A DNA stretch of 33,627 nucleotides. Origin: a virus. The notes under the pieces are model-generated. The model was given only the letters and a program-made list of their open reading frames with translations, did not search any database and was not told where the DNA came from. The stretch spans positions 1 to 33,627 of the IMG/VR virus record IMGVR_UViG_3300043823_000509; one strand, given 5' to 3'. Numbering within the stretch: the first letter of the stretch is position 1; every line of letters begins with the position of its first letter. Shown here one piece after another: positions 22,225 to 32,300 of this stretch. A program made the position numbers and the translations under genes.

Positions 22225-23915
22225 TAGAACTTGACCTGGCTTCCCACTACAAAATAGGTTGCGTTTCCAGTCTTCAAGATGGTGAAGGAGTAGATGTCCG
22301 TAACGCTGTCTCCGGATGTCGGCGCCGAACCACCGCTCCAGTTGACTGTTTGCGACGTCCCATCAACGCTCATACTGCTTGCGTAATATGCGCCCGGGCT
22401 TGCAACAATGGCGCTAAAGGTGATTGACTGCCCCGTAGACATCAATGAGTTAAGTGAAGTGCTCGAAGTTGAGGCGACGTTGAAAGAAAAGTTTGCTGTT
22501 GCAGTAGTGCTTAGGTAGATGACCGTTCCGTGCGTACTGACGTAAACGTTGTACGTTCCGTTCAATGCGGTTGACGAGTCGATGTACCCGGATTCCAAAG
22601 GTGCCGTAAGCACGACGTTTGGCGTGTTGTAGCCGAGACCTTGGTAACCCTGATTTCCTTGCGTTCCTTGGGTCCCCTGGGTTCCTTGATATCCTTGATA
22701 CCCCTGCGAACCGGTAAAACCCTGTGGACCCGTGGCGCCTTGGGTCCCCTGGGAGCCGTTGGAGCCAGTTGCTCCTTGCGCTCCCGTAAAACCCTGAGAC
22801 CCCTGTGAGCCCGTTGAGCCCTGTGTGCCTTGCGGACCTTGTGCACCGCTTGCACCTTGATAGCCCTGAGGACCCTGCGTTCCAATAGTCCCAGTTACGC
22901 TTGTGTCCATCCACAAAAGGGTGGTGTCGCCGGGCGCAACCCCATTTGAGGTGTATACGCCCTGGACGCCTTGAGTGCCTTGGTAACCCTGGGTCCCTTG
23001 GTTTCCTTGTGGACCCTGATATCCCTGCGTTCCTTGTGCGCCAGTTGAGCCTTGTGAGCCAGTCGAACCTTGGTAACCCTGGTAGCCCTGACTGCCTTGA
23101 CTTCCTTGGGCACCAGTTGAGCCTTGGTACCCTTGGTAACCTTGATTTCCTTGCGTGCCTTGTGCGCCTGTTGTTCCCTGAACACCCTGCGTACCTTGAT
23201 ATCCCTGAACCCCCTGATATCCCTGGTAGCCCTGAGGACCCTGTAAACCGTCGAGGTTGACAGTCCATGCGCTGAATGTTCCAGAGCCACCAATGACGGT
23301 GACGCTTACGGTCATTGAACCGGTTGACGAGTTGTAGGCGGTAACCGAGCCGACCATGTAGTTAGCCGGGGTCGAAGTGCTAAAAACACGAATAGTCTGC
23401 CCGACGCTGTATGCCAGACCCGCTCCGACCGTCAGCGACTGGCTAGTTATTCCAATTGTCAGAGAAGTCGACGAAGTTGTAGCAAAAGAGGCTCCCTGGT
23501 TGCCCTGGTTTCCCTGAAACCCTTGGTAGCCCTGATTTCCTTGGTTCCCTTGGTACCCCTGAAAACCCTGCGTTCCCTGGACGCCTTGCGTACCTTGAGA
23601 GCCCGTTGAACCTTGTGCACCCGTCGCCCCCTGATAGCCCTGGGGTCCTTGCGAACCAGTTGCTCCCTGAGAGCCAGTTACGCCTTGCGTACCCTGGGGT
23701 CCAGTCGCACCCTGATATCCCTGATTACCTTGCGTGCCAGTAGCGCCCTGCGAGCCAGTAATGCCCTGGGCCCCCTGTGGACCGGTTGAGCCTTGATAGC
23801 CTTGAGCACCCTGTGACCCTTGGGCTCCTTGGGTTCCCTGGGAGCCTTGGAACCCCTGCGAACCGACAACGGCGGTGACCCATGCGCTCCCGTTGTAGTA
23901 CTTGAGTTGAGTCAT
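22224..23915 (-). CDS. Collagen-like fibre protein with three collagen blocks
   Basis: A 563-residue protein from ATG 23915 with AAGGA upstream. The N-cap MTQLKYYNGSAWVTAVVGSQG matches its paralogues. Collagen blocks at residues 18-142, 223-320 and 345-428 are separated by two islands. The first (143-222) is a beta module TSSTSLTIG...LTVGAGLAYSVGQTIRV...GSVTAYNSSTGSM...SGTFSAWTVNLDG. The second is the short GVYTSNGVAPGDTTLLWMDTS motif. The C-terminal head (435-563) ends APTSGDSVTDIYSFTILKTGNATYFVVGSQVKF. The first island recurs in the giant collagen-like protein at 32520-32760. A trimeric virion fibre is inferred, probably carrying the glycine-rich protein encoded next. Confidence 0.88.
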   Translation of the reverse strand: MTQLKYYNGSAWVTAVVGSQGFQGSQGTQGAQGSQGAQGYQGSTGPQGAQGITGSQGATGTQGNQGYQGATGPQGTQGVTGSQGATGSQGPQGYQGATGAQGSTGSQGTQGVQGTQGFQGYQGNQGNQGYQGFQGNQGNQGASFATTSSTSLTIGITSQSLTVGAGLAYSVGQTIRVFSTSTPANYMVGSVTAYNSSTGSMTVSVTVIGGSGTFSAWTVNLDGLQGPQGYQGYQGVQGYQGTQGVQGTTGAQGTQGNQGYQGYQGSTGAQGSQGSQGYQGYQGSTGSQGSTGAQGTQGYQGPQGNQGTQGYQGTQGVQGVYTSNGVAPGDTTLLWMDTSVTGTIGTQGPQGYQGASGAQGPQGTQGSTGSQGSQGFTGAQGATGSNGSQGTQGATGPQGFTGSQGYQGYQGTQGTQGTQGNQGYQGLGYNTPNVVLTAPLESGYIDSSTALNGTYNVYVSTHGTVIYLSTTATANFSFNVASTSSTSLNSLMSTGQSITFSAIVASPGAYYASSMSVDGTSQTVNWSGGSAPTSGDSVTDIYSFTILKTGNATYFVVGSQVKF

Positions 23916-23923
23916 TGTATTCC

Positions 23924-24391
23924 TTAGTTAGAAGTCGCTGGTGCCGTCGTTGGTGCCGTAACTGGTGCCATGGGCCACGGTGTTCCCGTGGGCCAACCAT
24001 CCGGGGCTACGGTCAATTTGTTGGCTTTTGCATCCGACCAAACTGGAGGGAATGCAACCCCTTGGGGCCAATTCAGAGGCGCAACGGGTGTGGTCATGGT
24101 GATTTTACCCCAGGATTTTGTCTGCTCCATCCATGCGTAAGCGTTGCCATCGCTTGGCATTGGTGTCGGCGCTTGCCATTGATTATTGGTGTCCAAAACC
24201 CACGACGGGAAAGGCTTGGGCGGGGTGTAGGTGTTTGTGGTGGCGTTGTAGGTGAAACCAACTCCGACATTGTCGGGGAGTTGTTGCCAGGTTCCACCGA
24301 GAGACTTGAATAACTCCGTGTTGTCCGCAGATTCATTGACGATTATGCAATTGATTACTAAACCGTTTTGAATTAAACCGTAATTTACCAT
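23924..24391 (-). CDS. Proline/tryptophan-rich fibre accessory protein
   Basis: A 155-residue protein from ATG 24391, overlapping the stop of the glycine-rich gene as TAATG. The N-terminus (MVNYGLIQNGLVINCIIVNESADNTELFKSLGGTWQQ) and the motif GVGFTYNATTNTYTPPKPFPSWVLDTNNQWQAPTPMPSDGNAYAWMEQTKSW are typical of a family common near fibre genes in aquatic phages. In T4-like cyanophages similar proteins stand next to tail fibres. The C-terminal 40 residues are Pro/Thr/Ala-rich. It may be a fibre assembly factor or small virion protein; no enzymatic role is suggested. Confidence 0.78.
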   Translation of the reverse strand: MVNYGLIQNGLVINCIIVNESADNTELFKSLGGTWQQLPDNVGVGFTYNATTNTYTPPKPFPSWVLDTNNQWQAPTPMPSDGNAYAWMEQTKSWGKITMTTPVAPLNWPQGVAFPPVWSDAKANKLTVAPDGWPTGTPWPMAPVTAPTTAPATSN

Positions 24392-25200
24392 TAGAAAGTA
24401 AGACTCCCTGAAGTCAGAAGTTGCATGATTGTGTAAGAACCCGAAGTGCTGATTGCGTGCCCGCCAGTGTAAGTGGGCGTCCCTGGGTAACTAGAAGTTA
24501 GCCAAGATAGTAAAATTAATCCGGGGTCACCAGGAGAGGTTCCGTATGAAAACGGGTAGCCAGTACCGCCCCCACCATAAATACTAGATGTGTAGAAGTA
24601 GTAAGTACCAGTGCCGTAGTAGTAGTCAAAGTATTGACTGCCAGACCCATTCCCGCCCGAAGAAACAGTACCGCTGTTTATTCCGTACGGAGCAAGGGTG
24701 TAGCCAGAACCGCCAAGTGCGTTCCCAGAATATCCGTTCTGCCCGCCACCGGTTGCACCTCCACCACCACCGCCTACGTACCAAGTGATATTGCCATCGT
24801 CGTATCCGTATAAGACGCCCGCACCCGAGTAAGCAGAACTACTGTAGTCCGCTCCGTATCCCGTACCGGAAGAGCCCCCGTAGTAGGAAGAAGCGCTCCC
24901 CCCGCCAGTCCCGTAGACAAGAGAATAAGAAGGTCCGTAGAAATAACTGTTTCCGCCAAAACCGCCAACGACACAGGTGTACGAAGTGCCCGCCGTAAAT
25001 CCCGACATAGAATTTGTTACTCCAACTCCGCCTGCACCGCCACCGCTATATGTGTATCCAAAATAATCGGCGTACGGGTATCCCGAGAATCCGCCACCTC
25101 CGACCGCTGCTACGTATACAGAAGCAGGTGCACCGCCCTGAGAGGTGAACTCACCGTAGGTAAATGAGCCTGCGCCCCCCTGCATAGCAACGATTGGCAT
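24391..25200 (-). CDS. Gly/Tyr-rich adhesin-like fibre tip protein
   Basis: A 269-residue protein from ATG 25200, overlapping the upstream collagen-like gene as TAATG. Glycine, tyrosine and serine dominate, e.g. YPYADYFGYTYSGGGAGGVG, GGGSASSYYGGSSGTGYGADYSSSAYSGAG, WYVGGGGGGATGGGQNGYSG. The C-terminus (GLILLSWLTSSYPGTPTYTGGHAISTSGSYTIMQLLTSGSLTF) looks like a beta-stranded cap. The design matches the glycine-rich protein at 21193-22224 but with many more tyrosines, a common feature of ligand-contacting surfaces. It is probably a receptor-contacting tip paired with the collagen-like stalk encoded just before it. Confidence 0.8.
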   Translation of the reverse strand: MPIVAMQGGAGSFTYGEFTSQGGAPASVYVAAVGGGGFSGYPYADYFGYTYSGGGAGGVGVTNSMSGFTAGTSYTCVVGGFGGNSYFYGPSYSLVYGTGGGSASSYYGGSSGTGYGADYSSSAYSGAGVLYGYDDGNITWYVGGGGGGATGGGQNGYSGNALGGSGYTLAPYGINSGTVSSGGNGSGSQYFDYYYGTGTYYFYTSSIYGGGGTGYPFSYGTSPGDPGLILLSWLTSSYPGTPTYTGGHAISTSGSYTIMQLLTSGSLTF

Positions 25201-26372
25201 TAGAACTTAACCACGCTTCCGATGACGACGTAACTGTTGGCGGTAGAGTTCTTGGAAATGGTGAATGTGTAGGTGGTGAGAAACGTCGAACCGGATGAAG
25301 GTGCGCTTCCGCCTTGCCAGTTAATCAAGAAACCCGTGCCGTCAATGTAAAAGTTACCGCTGTAGTAGAAGTTGTTAGGCGCATACACATTGAACACGAC
25401 GGTTATTTGCTGACCCGTGTTTAGCGTGTTGCCAAAAGTAACCGTATCTGTTGCACTGCCAGTTATGCCAAAGGTGAAGTTGGCGGTGGGATTATTCCAT
25501 ATCCAAGCGACGCTCGGTTGGTCGAGGATGCTAAGGACGTATGGTGAAGTACTTAGCGCCGTAGTTGCGTCTGAAACCACAGCCTCAAATGGTGATTGCA
25601 AAACGGGGTTGATTGTTGCCCCGCCCGAGATGCAAATCCACGTCGTCGAAGAACCGTTGTTGCTGGCGACCATGGTTATTGATTGGCGTGGGCTGAGAAT
25701 GTACGTCGTTCCAGGACCGCTCAGCACCAATCCGGGGAACCAAGCCACATCGCCTGATTGGGGTTGGATGTAAGCCTCACCAAAAAGGCTGGCACAATAG
25801 AGCGTGATGATTGAGCCCGTCGTTGCGCCTGTCGGCAATGAGTATGTAAATCCGGCGAATTCAATGTAATTGAATGTGTTGACGGCGAATGTACCGCTCG
25901 ATGTCCACGTAACAAGTGTCGTAGCCGGGGCGCCCTGTGCGCCCTGTGCGCCGTTGAAGCCTGCGACACCCTGTGCGCCCTGAGTACCTTGAGGACCCTG
26001 GAGACCCTGGGCTCCGATGCCAACATCGCCCTGATACCCTTGTGCCCCTTGCGGACCCTGCACGCCGGTCGCACCTTGTGTTCCTTGAGCGCCCTGTGCA
26101 CCCTGTGTACCGCTTCCACTTGCGCTGGTGTCAAGCCAGAGAAGCGTCGTGTCTGTTGGCGCTACGCCGTTAGAGGTGTAAACGCCTTGAGCACCTTGAT
26201 AGCCTTGACCGCCTTGGTTGCCCTGGTATCCCTGTGGACCTTGATACCCTTGTGTTCCCTGGTTTCCCTGGCTCCCCTGAGGTCCCTGGTTCCCTTGGTA
26301 CCCTTGATACCCCTGGGCGCCAACAATAGCGGTGACCCATGAGGTGCCGTTGTAATACTTAAGAAGACCCAT
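25200..26372 (-). CDS. Collagen-like fibre protein with two short collagen blocks
   Basis: A 390-residue protein from ATG 26372, overlapping the stop of the giant fibre gene as TAATG. The N-cap MGLLKYYNGTSWVTAIVGAQG is the shared one. Collagen triplets cover residues 18-63 and 88-149, split by GVYTSNGVAPTDTTLLWLDTS. A beta domain (150-255) with FAVNTFNYIEFAGFTYSLPTGATTGSIITLYCASLFGEAYIQ and SPRQSITMVASNNGSSTTWICISGG follows. The C-terminal head is the shared one, ending APSSGSTFLTTYTFTISKNSTANSYVVIGSVVKF. This is the shortest collagen stalk but the longest head of the three paralogues. It is probably a virion fibre. Confidence 0.87.
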   Translation of the reverse strand: MGLLKYYNGTSWVTAIVGAQGYQGYQGNQGPQGSQGNQGTQGYQGPQGYQGNQGGQGYQGAQGVYTSNGVAPTDTTLLWLDTSASGSGTQGAQGAQGTQGATGVQGPQGAQGYQGDVGIGAQGLQGPQGTQGAQGVAGFNGAQGAQGAPATTLVTWTSSGTFAVNTFNYIEFAGFTYSLPTGATTGSIITLYCASLFGEAYIQPQSGDVAWFPGLVLSGPGTTYILSPRQSITMVASNNGSSTTWICISGGATINPVLQSPFEAVVSDATTALSTSPYVLSILDQPSVAWIWNNPTANFTFGITGSATDTVTFGNTLNTGQQITVVFNVYAPNNFYYSGNFYIDGTGFLINWQGGSAPSSGSTFLTTYTFTISKNSTANSYVVIGSVVKF

Positions 26373-29300
26373 TAGCCCAATCTTTCAATCGTGATGTGCC
26401 CGCCAGTAGTGGCGTCCCCGTGGATACAGGTGACTCGGTAAACACGGAAGTTAGTTTTATCCATGATGTGGGCAATGATGACATCGCCACCAGATGAGAT
26501 GGTGTGAACCGCATTGATACTTGTCCAGGTTCCTGCCGTAAAGGAAATACCACTGGAGTTAGTCTGGGAAGTAATTGATGAGCCTGCCACAATTTCTATT
26601 GTCGTAACGTAAGCAGTAAACGTACCGGATACGGCAGAAGCCTGAATCAAACCCGCTGAACCACCGTTGGCGTAAATACGCACATTGAGGTTGTCCATTG
26701 CAAGGGAAGTATTGAAAGCGGTGTCAAGACCCGATTGGGATACTTGAGAAATGTAAGCATTGCCAGTGTTAACACTGCTGGAGATTGGTCCACCAACATA
26801 AAGACCGCCATTGCCCGAGTTGATTTCGGTGTTTACCTGTACGGCGGAACCGTCGGTGGCATTAATCCATAAGGTACCCGAACCCGAGTGAAGGTGAAGG
26901 TTGCCATCGTCAAACAAGTAGCCATTGTTGTTGAGGTTGATGGCATTGGTCGTAGGCAGATTACTTGTTACAGAAGCCTGCGGAAGACCAACAAGACCAT
27001 TGTCTGCAATAGAAAACACCGCAGAGGTGTATCCACTATTAAGGACTTCGAGACCGCCCGTAGGGTTGATACGAATATATTTGGTGCCGTTTGTAGCACC
27101 GGATGAAGTATTGGTCAGAGTGACCATGCCAGCAAAGTTGGTTCCGCCGTGACCATTATTTGAGTTAATTGTCAGCGGGTCTGATGTGCCACTAGATGTA
27201 AGCGTGTACGGAGCGGTGGGTGTCGCACCCTGCGTTCCTTGGTTGCCCTGGCTACCCTGTGCTCCTTGCGCTCCTTGCGAGCCTTGCGAGCCTTGGGAAC
27301 CTTGAGAACCAGTCGAGCCCTGAACACCTTGCGTACCCTGCGGTCCGGTCGAACCCTGGAATCCTTGGTTGCCCTGTGAGCCGGTTGCACCTTGCGTACC
27401 CTGAGTGCCTTGACTTCCCTGTGTGCCCTGTGGACCTACGCCCGGAACAGCCGTCGCTGTTTCGTCATACCAGAGAAGTGAGGTGTCGCTCGGCGCAATT
27501 CCATCATCGGAAACGTAGAGTCCTTGGACTCCTTGGTGACCTTGCGTTCCTTGGAAACCTTGGTTTCCCTGGGTGCCTTGAGTGCCTTGGTATCCCTGCG
27601 GTCCTTGATACCCCTGGGTCCCTTGAGCACCCGTCGAGCCTTGCGAACCGGTGGCTCCCTGGACGCCCTGCGTACCTTGGGAGCCGGTTGCACCTTGAGC
27701 GCCGGTAGAGCCCTGGGCTCCTGTTGCACCTTGGTTGCCTTGCGGTCCCTGGTAGCCCTGGTTGCCCTGGGTTCCTTGGTTCCCCTGCAAGCCAGTTGCA
27801 CCCTGATTGCCTTGGTACCCCTGAAATCCTTGGTTTCCCTGCGAGCCAGTGGAACCTTGTGCCCCGGTAGAGCCTTGCGAACCGGTTGAACCCTGGAGTC
27901 CTTGGAATCCTTGGAATCCTTGGTGTCCCTGAGTTCCCTGGTTACCTTGTGGTCCAAGTTGTGTGTACATTACTTGAGTAATGTTTGCAATAACCGAAGG
28001 CGTTGCGGGGTAGTTTGAACCGGCGACAGAGGCAAGAAGCGTTACGCCAGTACTGGGCGTCATCCAGTAAATTTCGATGTAGTCATTCGGGTTGGCTGAA
28101 GTACCAACAAAAGAAGACGTGTAGATAATCTGCCCGGCAACGTTTCCCGACTTGGCGGGGACGGTAACAATGTCATTACTGTTTCCCCAGTCACTACCCA
28201 TGTAGCGAATCCAAACATTTACGTTTTCGTTGGAGTTCGAAGAGTTGTTGAACTGAAGCGTAAATTGAAATTGATACGTGGCAACATTTGCCATGATGAT
28301 GTGCGAACTACTGCCGAGCGAAACGCCGTTTGCTCCATATGTTCCATCAATGGTTACAGCAGTTGGTGTGTTTGCGGTTGCGCTCTGAGTTACATCACTG
28401 TAAAAAGCACCGTAATAACCGAGCGCTCCACCTGCTCCAGTTGCTCCCTGGGCACCCTGCGGTCCAACACCAGCGACTTCAGCAAAGTCAATATTGTCGG
28501 TACCAATTTTAATTGCGCCGTCACTATTGCTTCCGTAAATGTACTGAACCCAGGACGAATTTGCTTGCGTTGTTCCGTCGGTAACGAACAAGTAGTCACC
28601 CTGTTCAACCTGACCTTCCAAATGGTTGTCGTAGTCTGTGGCACGTGTCAATACTGCTGATGTTGTGCTGTTACCGCCAGTTGTAAGCGTGTAAATACCA
28701 TTTTGGCGATTGTCGGTTTGGTTCTTGACCAAAATTCTTTGTCCGACAAGCGGGGTGTAGCCGTCAATAGTTAATGTCCCAACGGCAGACATCGTTAGCG
28801 TAGCGCCGACTCCATATCCGTTGTCCGCATCAGCGGTACCAGCGGTGTAAGTTGCGGCAAGATTTGCAGTAGTTGCAACAACGGCAGATTGGTGGGCATT
28901 GTTAGAGCCAGAAACGCCTTGGTACCCTTGATTACCTTGATAACCCTGGTTTCCTTGGTAACCCTGAAATCCCTGCGTACCTTGAGAACCAGTCGAGCCC
29001 TGGTAGCCCTGAAATCCCTGATTTCCCTGAACGCCTTGAGTTCCTTGCGTACCCTGCGCTCCTTGTGAGCCGGTCGAGCCTTGTGAGCCGGTCGAACCCT
29101 GTGAGCCAGTCGTACCCTGGTTACCTTGCGTACCTTGGGCGCCCGTTACGCCTTGGTACCCTTGGAATCCTTGGTAGCCTTGGGGACCCTGTGCGCCGGT
29201 TGAACCCTGCGAGCCGGTTGAACCCTGAACGCCCTGAACGCCCTGATACCCCTGGTAGCCTTGAGCGCCAGTTGAACCTTGCAAGCCAGTTGAACCCTGG

Positions 29301-32300
29301 TTGCCCTGGTACCCCTGGGTTCCTTGGACCCCTTGATAACCCTGCGAACCCTGGGCTCCGGTAGAGCCGGTCGAGCCTTGGGCTCCGGTTGTTCCTTGGT
29401 TACCCTGCGTTCCCTGAAAACCCTGGTACCCCTGGAATCCCTGGTTCCCCTGATTACCTTGCGTACCCTGGAAGCCCTGTGAACCTTGTGCACCAGTCGA
29501 ACCAGTTGAACCCTGGTATCCCTGGAAACCTTGACTGCCCTGAGCACCAGTTGAGCCCTGTGCACCAGTTGAGCCCTGCGAGCCAGTATCACCAGTCGAG
29601 CCTTGGTATCCCTGGAAACCTTGGTTCCCTTGGGTCCCTTGGAATCCTTGTGTTCCCTGTGCGCCAGTCGCCCCGGTTGCGCCCTGGCTTCCTTGGAAAC
29701 CCTGATTTCCCTGGAAGCCTTGTGCACCCGTCGAGCCCTGGGCTCCGGTGGAGCCCTGTGACCCAGTCGAGCCCTGACTACCCGTTGCCCCCTGTGAGCC
29801 GGTTGTGCCTTGAGCGCCAGTAGAACCCTGAGCGCCAGTAGCACCCTGGAAGCCCTGATAACCCTGATTTCCTTGAGAGCCCTGGAAGCCCTGGCTTCCC
29901 TGTGCGCCTGTTGAGCCCTGAACTCCGGTAAGACCAGAAAGTTGTAGGCGCCATGTTGCGCTTGGGTCTGAAACTGCTGTTCCGCCGAACCCGGTTACAA
30001 AGAAATAGAAAGAAGACGAGTTTGGAAGAAGAGTTACTTCACCCGTGTAGTAAAAAGACGAGCCAATAGTTTGGTCTACGAGCCTAACGATATCTCCGAC
30101 CTGAAAGGCGCCTGTTCCATTCGGTGCGTCGAGGTTCCACGTGCCGTTTATGTACGTCGCCCCGCCAGAAGTTGTTTGCAGAGAAGTATCGCAAGTGATT
30201 CCGTCGTAACTTGCGCCCTGAAAACCCTGGTTGCCTTGGTAGCCCTGATGTCCCTGCGTTCCCTGAGAGCCCGTCGCACCTGTCGAACCCTGGTATCCCT
30301 GGTTTCCTTGTGTTCCCTGTGAGCCAGTTGCACCGGTCGAACCTTGGACGCCCTGGTACCCCTGGTTGCCTTGGAGACCCTGTGACCCAGTTGCGCCAGT
30401 TACGCCCTGGAAACCCTGGACCCCCTGGACCCCCTGGGCGCCTTGCGTGCCCTGACTCCCAGTTGAGCCTTGATATCCCTGAGGACCCTGGAAGCCCTGG
30501 GGACCGACCTCTCCTGCGAGGTTGACAATCCAACTACCAAGTTGGTTGCTGTAGGAGTTGGTGTAGGTAACAACAATTTCCAAAGCGCCAGAAGAAGAAT
30601 CGTACCCGACAATTTGTCCATTGATAAAAATGCTACGGTCATCGACGTAGCAAATTGTTACTGCTTCACCGAGGCTGTATGCGAGATTTGCACCTACCGT
30701 GAGCGTCGCAACCGAATTGAGCGAGTAGGAACTCAGTGTGAGCAAGGTTGTTGACGAAGTCAGATAGCGGTCACTTTGTGGACCTTGGTTACCCTGATAT
30801 CCCTGCGAGCCCTGATATCCCTGCGAACCTTGCGAGCCGGTTGCACCTTGGTACCCCTGCGAGCCCTGCGAGCCCGTCGAACCCTGAACGCCCTGGTTGC
30901 CCTGAGCCCCCTGGAACCCTTGATTTCCCTGAGCCCCCTGGTAGCCCTGATTGCCTTGCGAACCCTGGGCGCCAGTCGCCCCCGTGGAGCCCTGCACGCC
31001 CTGAGAGCCCGTGACACCCTGCGGTCCCGTGCCCCCAGTACTTCCGACACTACCTTGGAAGCCCTGGAAGCCCTGAAAGCCCTGGTTCCCCTGTGAGCCA
31101 GTAGTTCCCTGGAAGCCCTGAACCCCCTGGAAGCCTTGGTAGCCCGTCTGACCCTGCGAACCCTGCGGTCCGGTGAATCCTTGCGAGCCCTGTGAACCGG
31201 AAGCACCTTGGGGTCCTTCGAGACCGGGAGAACCCGTTAAGCCGGTTGCGCCCTGGGCACCCTGAACGCCCTGGAATCCCTGGAATCCTTGGTCTCCCTG
31301 ATAGCCCTGGAGACCCGTCACGCCCTGTGCGCCTTCGACAGCGAGAACCGCCCAGTATGACGGATTCGTGTCGGGCTCTTTGTTTGTGGATGCTTGCGAG
31401 GCGAAGTAAGACGAGCCGTTGTATGAGACAGTATCACCTATCACATAAGCAGTAGTACTCTGCCATCCTCCAGTGTAGAAAAAGCCAGGACCTTGATTTC
31501 CTTGATAGCCCTGAGGTCCCTGTTCACCAGAAAGGTACAACCATAGGTACTCGGATGTCAGTGTTCCGTAAATGCTAATTATGTAGACGTTTACAACTGT
31601 TGTACCTTGACCCAAGTACCCGGTTGCATCGTCGATTGAATCGACATTTCCAAAGGCGTAGTTAGACCCATCTTGCCAAATCAAAACTGTTTGCCGGGAT
31701 ATAAAAGCCGAAGCGTCAACCGCCCCAAATCCGTATGTGCCCCCAACCGTTATGGATACAGAAGGGTCGTGGAAGATTTGGGTATAGGCGGACGAACCCT
31801 GTGGTCCCTGTGGTCCTTGGAACCCCTGATAACCCTGGTTCCCTTGATAGCCCTGGACACCCTGCGAGCCCTGATATCCCTGCGTGCCGGTAGAGCCCTG
31901 CGAGCCAGTTACGCCTTGGTTGCCTTGGAAGCCTTGGTTACCCTGGGGACCCTGGTAGCCCTGGGAACCTTGGACACCCTGAAGACCCTGGAAGCCCTGA
32001 AAACCCTGGAATCCCTGGTTTCCCTGGAATCCCTGGAAGCCCTGCGGTCCCGTTATGTTCCCAATCCCGTACCACGTTGAGTTACTGGAGTTGTACTGCC
32101 AAACAGAACCGTCGGTTGTCTTGAGGTAAAAATCGCCATTCTGGATTCCGGGAATTGTTGACAGTGGGTTGCTCGTCCCCTCGAACCACTCGGTTCCACG
32201 GTTACCCTGATTGCCTTGATTGCCCTGATTGCCCTGGTAGCCCTGATTTCCTTGGACGCCCTGAAAGCCTTGAAAGCCCTGGTTGCCTTGCGACCCAGTT

